A stretch of DNA of 64,000 bases, from NCBI GenBank assembly GCA_020638295.1, contig JACKIU010000001.1, forward strand, positions 124,001 to 188,000, in the 5' to 3' direction. The DNA comes from Rhodospirillales bacterium. GTDB taxonomy: Bacteria > Pseudomonadota > Alphaproteobacteria > Micavibrionales > Micavibrionaceae. The notes beneath the pieces were generated by a model that was given only the letters and a program-made list of their open reading frames with translations, was not told the origin of the DNA and ran no database searches. How positions within the stretch are numbered: the stretch's first letter is position 1; each line of letters begins with the position of its first letter. The translations under genes and the position numbers were made by a program. Positions 18,000 to 27,203 of this stretch are shown one piece after another.

Positions 18000-19378
18000 A
18001 GCTTGCTCGTAAGGTTTACATCTGCGTCATCGCGATTTTCCAGTGCAATGCCGGACAGGTTCGTATCAATATCTTCGGACAGTTCGACGAAGAACCGACC
18101 GGAGTTTTTATATCGCCCGGAATGATCGATGGTGAAAAATTCGCCATCGCCGTCCTCATATTCAAAATCGAGATGGAAACGATTGAACACGGGATTATCG
18201 GCTTTGATGTAAAGGTAATACTCTTTGCCACTGATCTTTTGGTCTTCCAAAGCCGAGAACACCGTGACGGCACTGGTGTCTTTGTTGATTTTGACATTGG
18301 CTTGTCCAACGAGTTTATCGCCTGTGCATTCACCCGATACGGCCGGAATCAACTGGCGGAAATAGGTCGGCGCATCCAGATTCAAATCATAACGAGAGGC
18401 AACTTCCCATAGCAATATCGGCGGTTTGTCTTTGATGAAATCATCTGAATTGAGATAAGAAATGATTGACGTAAAGAGCCTCCCACCAGGAATTGCATAA
18501 TTCATTACCTCTAGCGATGATTGTTTCTCTATAAAATTCTTCAACCTAAATGAGTCAACATAACTAAAACTTGACCCGACAACACTTACAGGTGGTAACT
18601 CTTGTTCACCAAACAAGGCGTCAATACTTTCTGAATTCTCTTCTTCTTTGTTAAATTTATAAATATTGATTTTTTCTGGAGGCAAGTGGGATACGCAGAT
18701 TTGACGTAAGTATTCTTGAGATGTAGAAACGTGATCTAACGCTCCATCTTTAATAGAGCTAAACTCTGCTTTGTTCAGGCTATCATAGGAGGGTAGTTTT
18801 TTTATTTCATCAGCGATAGAGGATGCGATTAAGGCTGCCCCTTCTGGTTTCCAGTGAAAATCTATTTTAAAAAATAAGTTATCTATTTGATCTTTTGTTA
18901 ATTTTTTTATACTGGGTGAGACATCAGCAAAACCAACGCCTAGTCCACTAAGCTGATCTGCAAAACCTTCATAAGCCTGCAACATCTCATCCTTGTCATA
19001 ATTAAAACGCTCTAATTCTTCACTGCGAACATATTCATTTGCAATGAAAGCCTTTGGAAATAAAACAGGAAAAATGATGAGGTGCGTATTATTTTTAACC
19101 AGTGCGTCATTAAATCTCTTTAAGTAATCCTCAGTCTGCGGGCTAAGCGTATAAAATGCATCAAAGTCGTTGTGCTTAAAGAACCAGCCATCATAGCCCT
19201 GAAACATTTCCCCATAGCCGGTTGCAATACTTTTTTCCTGCAAATTGGGGCAATCATAGAGCTCTTGTTTGCCTCTCCACAGATCAGCAAAAGCAACAGG
19301 TATAGGCCCGATCATCATCCCCGCCAACAAAGCGAAAAAGACAAGGGTGTTGTATTTCTGTATGCCCCGGTGTTTCAT
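17987..19378 (-). CDS. algX: Alginate O-acetyltransferase AlgX (SGNH-like, with C-terminal domain)
   Basis: 463 residues from the ATG at 19378; the frame is open 86 codons further but that part overlaps the preceding gene and lacks a signal peptide. Signal peptide about 1-30 (cut after AFA). The SGNH-like domain shows YDGWFFKHND, the catalytic Asp-His pair in KIDFHWKPEGA, and the nucleophile block VVGSSFSY. The last 120 residues form a separate beta-rich region consistent with the carbohydrate-binding module of AlgX, distinguishing it from AlgJ. It acetylates mannuronate residues in the periplasm. The DNA from about 18480 to 19000 is visibly more AT-rich than its neighbours. It starts four bases after the preceding Sel1 gene. 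Confidence 0.87.
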   Translation of the reverse strand: MKHRGIQKYNTLVFFALLAGMMIGPIPVAFADLWRGKQELYDCPNLQEKSIATGYGEMFQGYDGWFFKHNDFDAFYTLSPQTEDYLKRFNDALVKNNTHLIIFPVLFPKAFIANEYVRSEELERFNYDKDEMLQAYEGFADQLSGLGVGFADVSPSIKKLTKDQIDNLFFKIDFHWKPEGAALIASSIADEIKKLPSYDSLNKAEFSSIKDGALDHVSTSQEYLRQICVSHLPPEKINIYKFNKEEENSESIDALFGEQELPPVSVVGSSFSYVDSFRLKNFIEKQSSLEVMNYAIPGGRLFTSIISYLNSDDFIKDKPPILLWEVASRYDLNLDAPTYFRQLIPAVSGECTGDKLVGQANVKINKDTSAVTVFSALEDQKISGKEYYLYIKADNPVFNRFHLDFEYEDGDGEFFTIDHSGRYKNSGRFFVELSEDIDTNLSGIALENRDDADVNLTSKLCKK

Positions 19379-19382
19379 TTTT

Positions 19383-20297
19383 TTATTTTTTCTTTTTCTG
19401 CTTTTGTTTTTCCAGCGCCACTTTGGCGTAGAAATGCTGATCCTCAACGGCGCGTTCATAATATTGCTGCGCCAGTTTCGAGTTCGTGTTTTTGTACAGT
19501 TCGCCAAGGAAATACATCGCATCGGCATTTTTCTTTTCAGCTGCCTTTTCAAACCAGTAAATAGCCTGCTGCCGGTTCTTTTCATGGTAGGTGTAGTAAT
19601 TTCCCAGATCGCGCATCGCCAGTGTATTTCCGGCATTGCCCGATTCTATGAAATATTCCTTGGCTTTTTGCAGGTCTTTTTTCACGCCAATGCCGGTTGC
19701 GTATGCCACAGCCAACTGACGCGTTGCGTTTTCTTCTCCGGCTTCATGCCCCCTGCGGAAATAGTATAGCGCGCGGACCGGGTCGACGGCGATCTGAAAC
19801 CCGTCGCTGTAGAACATGCCGAGCCGGAAAGAGGCCTCGGCGCTGCCCAGAGATTCTGCTTTAATCAGCCATTTTTGCGAGTTTTCAAAACTGACCGGGA
19901 AATATTCCCCGAAGGTGTAGGCCTCACTGAGCGCCAGCGCCGCCTTCGGGTTACTTGTCGCCTGGTTTTGCAACAGCTTCAGACCGAGATTTTTATACAT
20001 TTCGGCTTGTGGAATTTTTCGGTATTGGTTCTTATCCAGCTTGTACAACCCCAGAGCCGAGAGATAATCATCATTATAAAGCCCGATGCGAAACCAGTGT
20101 TCGGCCTGTTCATATTGTTTTTCCAACTCGTAATATTTGCCCAGTTTATAGGCGTCTTCACCGTTGCCAGCGGTAGCGTTTTTCTCAAGATTTTTCAGGC
20201 GCGCCGGATCATCGTCGCCCGCCAAAACCGGCTGCATGCAACATAGAAAAAACACCGCAACGAAAAGCGCGCACTTTAAGGTCTGGCCCAAAAACAT
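19383..20297 (-). CDS. Exported Sel1-repeat protein, 304 aa
   Basis: Signal peptide about 1-26 (cut after VLA), then six to seven Sel1-like repeats (for example EASFRLGMFYSDG, TRQLAVAYATGIGVKKD, AIYWFEKAAEKKNADAMYFLG quoted in part), ending in a Lys-rich tail KQKQKKKK. Its start overlaps the end of algL by 22 bp and it ends four bases before algX, so it is translated within the alginate operon. It is not AlgK as found in Pseudomonas, having no lipobox; a second periplasmic scaffold is the simplest reading. Confidence 0.82.
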   Translation of the reverse strand: MFLGQTLKCALFVAVFFLCCMQPVLAGDDDPARLKNLEKNATAGNGEDAYKLGKYYELEKQYEQAEHWFRIGLYNDDYLSALGLYKLDKNQYRKIPQAEMYKNLGLKLLQNQATSNPKAALALSEAYTFGEYFPVSFENSQKWLIKAESLGSAEASFRLGMFYSDGFQIAVDPVRALYYFRRGHEAGEENATRQLAVAYATGIGVKKDLQKAKEYFIESGNAGNTLAMRDLGNYYTYHEKNRQQAIYWFEKAAEKKNADAMYFLGELYKNTNSKLAQQYYERAVEDQHFYAKVALEKQKQKKKK

Positions 20298-21388
20298 GTG
20301 GCGTTCCCTCCGATATAATCATCCATAAGCGGTCTTTCCTCATCAACCTCACGTAGCATCAGCGTTTCCAGGCGCGCACGCGAAAATTCATTCTGCGCAT
20401 GCAGGCGATAAGCTTCGCCGAAGGCCAAAAGATGACGCCGTCCACGATTGTCGAGAAAGCCCATATCAGGATTTAGAAAATCATTAGACGGACCGGGAAT
20501 ATAATTCTCGGATGCACGTTCCAGCATCACCCCCTGATTTTGCACACCATTGAGAAAATGGTTCATCAACAACGCCAGCGAGCGATCATTCTTTTCCAGC
20601 GCATAAAGATCATCGCCTTTATTACGCCCCACTTCGGCCATGAGTGTGAAGTCTGCCAGAGACTGGCGCAGATACCACAAAGCACGCGCACCGCGACGAT
20701 CTTCTAGCGGCAAGGCGCCATCGGCCTGCATATCGGCAAGCGCCGCCTCGAAACGCTCAACGCCTTTTTTATAGAGCCTCTTATCCCCGATATAACCGCC
20801 CCAAAGCATGAGAACGGAATCGGCGAGATAGCGGTGGTTGTTCTCATCGACATCACCATCAAATGTGGCATCCACCCGGCGCACAAGACCGTCTAGCCAA
20901 GCTTTCACGGTTTCTTGCTCATCTTTACTCATCTGCGGGCGTACAATCGCGAACGTGGTGATTGTCGGCAGCAATCCGCGTTTTAAAGCATAGTACGGAT
21001 CGTAATGCTCGGGTGTTTCTTCCAGCGCCTTGGCATTTGCCCAATCCAAGAGCAGTTTTCTCGCAGCCTCATCGGCCTTTTTGTCTCCGGCCAGTGCCCG
21101 CCCACCCTGTAAAATCATGGCCCAGGCAAAATTATTCATACCATTATCTGTACCATATCCCTGCGTAGCCACGAGTGAATTACGTGGCTCAAGCTCCCTA
21201 TCAGGCATTTTCTCGTTGATGGCCATACAGCCTTCACGAATATCTTTAAATTCCGGTCGTGTCAGTTCTTCGCGGCGTTGATCGATATCGAACAGCGGGA
21301 AACGGTCGGCGGCGTGAGAAGGCAAAACAAAGCTATTCACGACAAAGCCACTCAGCATGATCAAAGCTATGCGCTGGACTTTTTTCAT
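20276..21388 (-). CDS. algL: Alginate lyase AlgL
   Basis: 370 residues with a signal peptide (about 1-26, cut after SHA). The family-5 lyase fold is indicated by the NNHRY motif (NNHSY in Pseudomonas AlgL, with the catalytic His) in DENNHRYLADSV, and by the conserved RGARALWYLRQSL helix. AlgL cleaves polymannuronate by beta-elimination in the periplasm and clears chains that fail to be exported. The start overlaps the algG stop by four bases (ATGA). An alternative within the same superfamily would be a general chondroitin/alginate lyase, but the operon settles it. Confidence 0.9.
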   Translation of the reverse strand: MKKVQRIALIMLSGFVVNSFVLPSHAADRFPLFDIDQRREELTRPEFKDIREGCMAINEKMPDRELEPRNSLVATQGYGTDNGMNNFAWAMILQGGRALAGDKKADEAARKLLLDWANAKALEETPEHYDPYYALKRGLLPTITTFAIVRPQMSKDEQETVKAWLDGLVRRVDATFDGDVDENNHRYLADSVLMLWGGYIGDKRLYKKGVERFEAALADMQADGALPLEDRRGARALWYLRQSLADFTLMAEVGRNKGDDLYALEKNDRSLALLMNHFLNGVQNQGVMLERASENYIPGPSNDFLNPDMGFLDNRGRRHLLAFGEAYRLHAQNEFSRARLETLMLREVDEERPLMDDYIGGNATCFWARP

Positions 21389-24300
21389 TCCGGGACCTCC
21401 TGCATGACCTGTTGCTGATCTACGCCTTTGTCTTTGACGGTCTGCGCATCACAGGCGCTGACCTCAAGACGTTCCAACACGTTTTCTTGTCCGTCGCCCG
21501 CAAAGATACCTTGCTCGCGCAAGGGACAAGCATGATAGCGGTCTCCTTCCTGATAATAAGGACAAGTATCGACCATGACGACGCCGTCTTTAAAGCGGAA
21601 CAGGGCATCCGGGTTTTCTTCAAACCACGGCCCGCGAATAAAGCGCGGCGACTGGTTGATAAAGTTATTGTCCCGAATGGTCAGCGCGTTGATCGGATCG
21701 CTGTATACGCCTGTGCCGTTTTCACTGATCGTGTTGCCGATAATCGTATTGGCCGCAACGCGGTGGAACGGGTCGAGATCGAAATCGCGCGTTTCCTGCG
21801 CGGCATTGGATTTCAGATCGAGGCGATAACTGAAAACTCCGGCCTGTTTGTTATGACGAAATTCGTTATAGAATATTCCCAGATCAATGGCATTGCGGGT
21901 GCGGATACCGGCTTTTTTATTGTCAAAAACCGCATTGCTGGCAATCAGGTTACAATCACTTTCAAAAATCGTGATGCCGTCCTGTTTATTGCCGAAGGTG
22001 GTGTTACCGTAAATAATCGTGTTCACACTTTCACGATCAATCATGATCCCCGTTCCGTAATTGTCAAAACTGAGATTGCCGACAATGAAGGAATCGTTTA
22101 CCTCGCGCGAGATAATAATCCCGTGCTTTTTCTGGCTGTCGTAGGCGGTGTTATAGGCGAAAATCAGACGGCGGGAGCGGTCGTGCGGGTCGATGCCGTA
22201 GATGACGTTGTCGATATATTCATTGCCGACCACGACGACATCATCGGCTTCGTACGAGTAAAATCCGTAATAGGCGTTGTGAAAAGAGCTATCGACGACG
22301 ATGCCCGTCGGGCGTTCCAAAAGTTTTTTGTTCAGCGCCAGAACCTCACGCGGCCCCCATGTCAGGGACAGCCCGTAAGACTTACTGTTGCTGTAGCCCA
22401 GCGCGGTGAGTTCCGAACCCGCAATATAGGTTTCCGATCCGCTCCAGGCCGTGATATAGGGCCGAAATTCCCGCTTTCTTTCAAGGCCGTGATAATAAGG
22501 CGGCGCATCTTGCTCTTCATTCCAGGCGGTCAGACGAATGCCCGTCAGATAGAATTGTCCGGCGTTGATGATGTAAGCCCCGCTATCCTGAGACAGGCGG
22601 ATCGTATCGACATCATCGGGGCTGAGGACCAGTGTCGCGTGGCGACCAATCAAGAGCGGCCGGCGTAGCAGATAGGTACGCCCTTCTTTTACAATATAGT
22701 CGGTGACCCCTTGCGCGACCAAAGAATCGTAAAAGGTCGAAAAATCGATAATGCCTTCCTGAATAAACAGGATGTCAGGTGAGGAAACTTTTTGCTTCTC
22801 GGTAAATCCAGCGTTGCCATATGGGGAAGAAAATTTGAAATTGTAAACGTTGTTTTCGTAAAAAACCTGACTGACCTTGGCGTGTGTGTTCAAAGGCACA
22901 AGCGTATCGACATAGGCCGCGTCATATTTCATCTGCTTTGCAATATCGAAAGCCGGGATTTTACGACCCAGTTCCGAAGGCGGAGCTGCGAGAAGCGATG
23001 CAGAGCCGAGCGTATCGGAATTGCGCTTGGCGATATCTTGCTCCAATGCCTCTACCAAAGCAGGATCAAGCTCGTTTTTTGGGTTGTAATCGGGGTGATA
23101 GATAAACTGCGCGTCTTTATTCACCGTATCTGAAAAGACATTATAGGCATCGACCTTGTGGATCTGATGTTCAGCCAACATCCGATAGGTTCTGGTACGA
23201 TATAATGCGTCCTGAATCGTTCGGGCATGCTGCACCGCTTTTTCAATTCCCTCTTCTTCAAGCCGTTTGAGGGCTGTTTCACGGATTTTCTTTTCCGGGT
23301 GCTTGTCATTACCTTTTTTCTCAAAATTACTTCGGGCTTTTTCCATGCGCTCAGCGATGAGCTTTTCGGCCTTGGCGCGGCTTTCGGAATTGCCAAGCTG
23401 TTCAAGCTCCGCGCGGGCGAAAGACAGCGCTTCGTCCGAACGGCGTGTATAGCCTTGTTCCAGATAATGCGCGGCCAGTCGCGAGAACATATTGACCCTT
23501 TTGCTCGTATTATCAGCTTTGAAAGCCACGCGCAGCGCCCGCGAATATTCGCCGTTATCGAAAAGCTCCTTAAAGAAGTCATTGAGCGCCTGCGTTCTTT
23601 CTTTGTCTTTGTCGATGGCCAAGAGGCATTCCAGCGCGACATTGAATTCATCACGCGCCATGATGTCCTGATGTAAATTTACAAGCGCCTTGGCATCGAG
23701 CTTTTTATCTTGTTGTGCCAGCAGATCATAGAGTTGCTCATGTGCCTCAGTCGGGGCAATTTTTGCAACGGCGTTAAATTGAGCGATGCTACGGAGCGCA
23801 TGTTGACGTCGCTCAGGATTATCAATGAGATTCAGGAATTCCTGACTTTGCGTGACAATCGCAGGATCAAGATAGGCCTGGCCGTCTTTGAGCGTTGTCA
23901 GGAGCAAGATCAGAGCATAATTGAGCCGCTCCATATCTCCGCGCGAACCTTCTTCCATCAACACCAGCGCATCGCGGACTGCGTATACAAGCTCTGTGCT
24001 TTTATCACGAGGAGCGCCGGTTTTGATCAGAGCATTGAGAATATCGACAAGCGCCCAAGCCCTTGCCCGACCCTGCAAATTCGACTGGGCAATTTCAACC
24101 GCAGCATCCACCTGTTCGGTTTGCAAAGTGTCGCGGATGATATTGCGAAGGATAAGCTCTTTGCTGATCCCAGAAGACTTGGCCGGGGCTTGGCTTTCAA
24201 GTAACGTGATTAGGTCCTGCCATTTATCAAGCCGCTGTTCTGGAATCTCAATCCGCTCAACCTGGAGATACAGCGCCTCAATCGACGACATATCCTGCGA

Positions 24301-24417
24301 TCCTCTTTGGGCCAACGCCGGGTTTTGACAGTATACGAAAGACAACACCAAAAGACCGCCGACCGAAGCCAACAGCATCAAGTTTCGAAGTAGTGTTTGT
24401 CCTTCTCGCATGGTCAA
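21385..24417 (-). CDS. algG: Mannuronan C5-epimerase AlgG fused to a long helical N-terminal region
   Basis: 1010 residues against about 540 in Pseudomonas. After a membrane anchor or signal sequence (about 12-36) comes a purely helical, TPR-like region (about 40-430) rich in paired helices with Ala and Leu spacing. The AlgG part follows from about residue 500: right-handed beta-helix repeats and the catalytic DPHDRS motif at residues 743-748 (coded at 22174-22191). The C-terminus carries several Cys residues. The enzyme converts mannuronate to guluronate in the periplasm. There is no stop codon or restart between the parts, so a single polypeptide is expected. The helical part may replace or assist Sel1 scaffolds such as AlgK. 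It starts 31 bases after alg44. Confidence 0.9.
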   Translation of the reverse strand: MTMREGQTLLRNLMLLASVGGLLVLSFVYCQNPALAQRGSQDMSSIEALYLQVERIEIPEQRLDKWQDLITLLESQAPAKSSGISKELILRNIIRDTLQTEQVDAAVEIAQSNLQGRARAWALVDILNALIKTGAPRDKSTELVYAVRDALVLMEEGSRGDMERLNYALILLLTTLKDGQAYLDPAIVTQSQEFLNLIDNPERRQHALRSIAQFNAVAKIAPTEAHEQLYDLLAQQDKKLDAKALVNLHQDIMARDEFNVALECLLAIDKDKERTQALNDFFKELFDNGEYSRALRVAFKADNTSKRVNMFSRLAAHYLEQGYTRRSDEALSFARAELEQLGNSESRAKAEKLIAERMEKARSNFEKKGNDKHPEKKIRETALKRLEEEGIEKAVQHARTIQDALYRTRTYRMLAEHQIHKVDAYNVFSDTVNKDAQFIYHPDYNPKNELDPALVEALEQDIAKRNSDTLGSASLLAAPPSELGRKIPAFDIAKQMKYDAAYVDTLVPLNTHAKVSQVFYENNVYNFKFSSPYGNAGFTEKQKVSSPDILFIQEGIIDFSTFYDSLVAQGVTDYIVKEGRTYLLRRPLLIGRHATLVLSPDDVDTIRLSQDSGAYIINAGQFYLTGIRLTAWNEEQDAPPYYHGLERKREFRPYITAWSGSETYIAGSELTALGYSNSKSYGLSLTWGPREVLALNKKLLERPTGIVVDSSFHNAYYGFYSYEADDVVVVGNEYIDNVIYGIDPHDRSRRLIFAYNTAYDSQKKHGIIISREVNDSFIVGNLSFDNYGTGIMIDRESVNTIIYGNTTFGNKQDGITIFESDCNLIASNAVFDNKKAGIRTRNAIDLGIFYNEFRHNKQAGVFSYRLDLKSNAAQETRDFDLDPFHRVAANTIIGNTISENGTGVYSDPINALTIRDNNFINQSPRFIRGPWFEENPDALFRFKDGVVMVDTCPYYQEGDRYHACPLREQGIFAGDGQENVLERLEVSACDAQTVKDKGVDQQQVMQEVPE

Positions 24418-24448
24418 AGCAGACTTTCCGTCCTTCCCGGGATTATCC

Positions 24449-25504
24449 TTAACGCGTTAAGCCCAGCGTATCAATTTTAACCTCGACCGGAGAGCCGATC
24501 AGCTCCGGGGATAGCTCTTCAGCCGGCTCGAGCATAATCAGCGAACTGGCCGCCGCTTCGCCGCCTTTGTAATTTACACTCGTAATTATTGCCGAAATCT
24601 GAAGACCAGAGCCTTTGTGCAAGATATAAGCCTTTTCACCCTTGCTCAGGCGGATGGCATCGTCGTAGGACACCCGCGCCTTGACAAAGAGCGGCGTGTC
24701 CTGCGGGACAAGCTTCACCAGTTGCTGGCCGGTTTTGACAATATCGCCGGAATCGACAAGGAATTGTTCGACCAGACAATCGCATGTGCTATCGACGCCG
24801 CTAACAACGCCGCCTGCGGACAGGACCGAGAGCAGGACCTCGCCCTTGGCCACTTTCTGGCCGGGCTTGATATCTTTATAGCTGACATTCCCGGAACTCG
24901 GTGCGCCCAGAGCCACCGTATTCCCGGTAACCACGGCCGATTGCGCGGAAATGATATAGTTCTGCTCATAAATGCTGGTGATAACATAAAGCAGTAGAAG
25001 CAAAGACAGGCCGGGCACCAGCATGCGCTGGAACGTCCCTTTAACCTTGCCGACGATGCCGTCATTTTCGCGCTTGGGAATTTTGCGCTCGGTTGTCATG
25101 TTATTACGTCCGACAATATGGATCATGTCATTCACTTCGACCAGATCACCGGTGACATAGGCGCCGACAAGATGCTGCATGATCGATATCTGCCGGGCAC
25201 TCATTTTATCAAAGCGCGCACCAATCAAAAGATCGTCTTCGCTGATGTGACGAACCTCGATAGACATCGGGACGCGGAGTTCATAGCTGTCCAGATTGAA
25301 GATCAATGTGGCCGCGTAAACGTGGTTGGCCTTGAATGCAGAAAGTCCGGCCTTGTCTTTAACCTTGATATTGACACCGCCGGTCGACCAGTTATCCGCC
25401 TCAAACAGCTTGCCGTCGATTTCAACCTGAGCCGGCAGATCAACACGCACGTGCTGTCTTTGAGACTCTGCCTCATGAACGATATTGGGTTGTGTTTTTG
25501 TCAT
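24449..25504 (-). CDS. alg44: Alginate polymerase co-factor Alg44 (PilZ and membrane-fusion domains)
   Basis: 351 residues. The N-terminal PilZ domain has the c-di-GMP signature in both parts: RQHVR (residues 16-20, RxxxR) and NWSTGG (NxSxxG, about 42-47). One membrane helix (about 160-182) is followed by a periplasmic HlyD-like part with a biotinyl-lipoyl-type fold. Alg44 senses c-di-GMP and is needed to activate the synthase Alg8, so polymer production here is probably under c-di-GMP control. It lies 17 bases after alg8. Confidence 0.93.
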   Translation of the reverse strand: MTKTQPNIVHEAESQRQHVRVDLPAQVEIDGKLFEADNWSTGGVNIKVKDKAGLSAFKANHVYAATLIFNLDSYELRVPMSIEVRHISEDDLLIGARFDKMSARQISIMQHLVGAYVTGDLVEVNDMIHIVGRNNMTTERKIPKRENDGIVGKVKGTFQRMLVPGLSLLLLLYVITSIYEQNYIISAQSAVVTGNTVALGAPSSGNVSYKDIKPGQKVAKGEVLLSVLSAGGVVSGVDSTCDCLVEQFLVDSGDIVKTGQQLVKLVPQDTPLFVKARVSYDDAIRLSKGEKAYILHKGSGLQISAIITSVNYKGGEAAASSLIMLEPAEELSPELIGSPVEVKIDTLGLTR

Positions 25505-25521
25505 TGTCGTTTCCTACCATG

Positions 25522-27081
25522 CTAGTGCGTTAAATTGTACCAAAAATAAAAACTCGGAACTTCCAGAACACCGCTTACAACCCCAAGTGCCACCACGAAG
25601 AGGCTGAAGCTGAACAAATGAATATAGAAAGAACCGAAATTCGTAAAGCGTTGCAGCCATACTGACTTGTCGGATTTCAATGTCGTCTTTTGGCGTGTCC
25701 ATTTTTGCTTATCAAGCCGGAAGAAAACATAGATTTTTACAAGCGAGCCGACAAGCTGGTTGTAATATAAAAAGAACGGCCAGATCGGACTGACCCGGTC
25801 CCTTGAAAGCAAAAGCGTCAGTACCAGAATATAGCGGGTTAAGAGCATCCAGAAAATGTAATAAACCGGGGCCAGCGGCGTCACAGTGAAGGTGCTGAGG
25901 ACGGTTAGCGTGAAACCGGTCAGCGCCGTCCACATGGAAAGGCGCTGATCGAGCGTGCTGAGCCATGGAAAGAAGTTCATGACCTTCGGCCCTAAACGAA
26001 TGGCCCGACCATTGGTGCGGAGCATATTGCCGAACCAACGGCGCATGAGCGTGATTGAGGCCTTGATAAAGCTCGGGTCCGGAGGCGTTTCGATGGTCAC
26101 CACTTTCACGTCGGGCACGTAAATCATTTCGTATCCCTCTTTAAGCACGTGATACCAAGAAGATTTGTCATCCCCGGTCAGGAATTTAAACCGGCCAAGA
26201 CGCCAGTGATCGATCCAGTCAAGCTCGACACGTTCGATAAAGGCCGGATCGGTCAGGATAGAGGCCTTGAACATCGACATCCGCCCGGTCAGGGTCAGAA
26301 CGCGTTTGGACAGCGAAACCGCCGACATATAGATATGTCTTTGGGCAAAACGCATGGAATACCATTCGCGGAATTTCCAGTGCCCCTGAACCTCACAGAG
26401 TTCATCCGTCGTCAACGCCCCCAATTTCGGATGCAATTTGAACATGGATGCGCATTTTTCGATCAGGTTTTCTTCCAGCATGCTGTCACCGTCAATGACG
26501 GCGGCCACGGCGTCGGGCGCCGGATTCTGGCTGGAAATCGCGCGAAAACCGTAGGCCAGCGCATCGCGCTTTCCCGTTCCGGCAATGCGGACCGAAACAT
26601 AGCGCACCGTATCCGGCAAATCGCTTTCCCGCAGAAGCTGGCGAATAAGAACATCGTCGCTTCGCTCGACAATCGAAGCCAGAATGACAACGGGAATGTT
26701 ATATTTAAGGGAGAAATTCTTCGCCTCATCGATGACGGATGTATAGACAAGCCGCGTTGTTTCCGTGTCGATCCGAAAACTGGTCACCAGCAGATAAACC
26801 TCGCTGGGCAGTGCCGCCGCGCCCATCTCCTCGGCTTGCCTGCGCCATTTGGGGAAGCGGATCTTGGTGTAGATTAGGAACCGTGCAACATTGATAAACC
26901 ACCAGGAATAGCGCCATATGGCGATAAACCCGATCAGCAGGATGTAGTCTTTAGAGTTCGGATCCCAGGCCAACGCCGGCAAAGCCGCAGCATAGGCTGC
27001 GAGCACCAAGATATACAACATATGCCCTTGCCATAACCGGGAAGCGTTCATATCTATAAATTGTCTGTCGTTCAAATCCAT
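25522..27081 (-). CDS. alg8: Mannuronan synthase Alg8 (family 2 glycosyltransferase)
   Basis: 519 residues: two N-terminal membrane helices, a cytoplasmic GT2 domain, and three or four C-terminal helices. Catalytic features are the DGDS nucleotide-metal motif (about residue 198), the acceptor-site TGDDKS (about 308) and the RRWFGNMLR segment in place of QxxRW. It polymerises GDP-mannuronate and threads the chain across the inner membrane. It is the first gene of the minus-strand operon alg8-alg44-algG-algL-sel1-algX-sel1 (27081 to 15486), in which all gaps are 31 bases or less. It is divergent from algK. Confidence 0.94.
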   Translation of the reverse strand: MDLNDRQFIDMNASRLWQGHMLYILVLAAYAAALPALAWDPNSKDYILLIGFIAIWRYSWWFINVARFLIYTKIRFPKWRRQAEEMGAAALPSEVYLLVTSFRIDTETTRLVYTSVIDEAKNFSLKYNIPVVILASIVERSDDVLIRQLLRESDLPDTVRYVSVRIAGTGKRDALAYGFRAISSQNPAPDAVAAVIDGDSMLEENLIEKCASMFKLHPKLGALTTDELCEVQGHWKFREWYSMRFAQRHIYMSAVSLSKRVLTLTGRMSMFKASILTDPAFIERVELDWIDHWRLGRFKFLTGDDKSSWYHVLKEGYEMIYVPDVKVVTIETPPDPSFIKASITLMRRWFGNMLRTNGRAIRLGPKVMNFFPWLSTLDQRLSMWTALTGFTLTVLSTFTVTPLAPVYYIFWMLLTRYILVLTLLLSRDRVSPIWPFFLYYNQLVGSLVKIYVFFRLDKQKWTRQKTTLKSDKSVWLQRFTNFGSFYIHLFSFSLFVVALGVVSGVLEVPSFYFWYNLTH

Positions 27082-27203
27082 GTCTTCGACTTAGAGAAAT
27101 TACCCTCGAAGTCGGCCTTCTTAGTTTGCAGCGTTTAATAACCAAAATAATGCTGGCATGTAAAGAACAACAATTTTATACATGGGCTTTAAAATCGTAT
27201 GGA

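Noticed and set aside
19379..19636. 86-codon upstream extension of algX
   Set aside because: It lies inside the preceding Sel1 gene in another frame; the ATG at 19378 is followed directly by a good signal peptide.
27087..27114. Possible operator (CGACTT/AAGTCG) between alg8 and algK
   Set aside because: Arms are only six bases with a 16-base gap and no known regulator motif; too weak to list as a feature.
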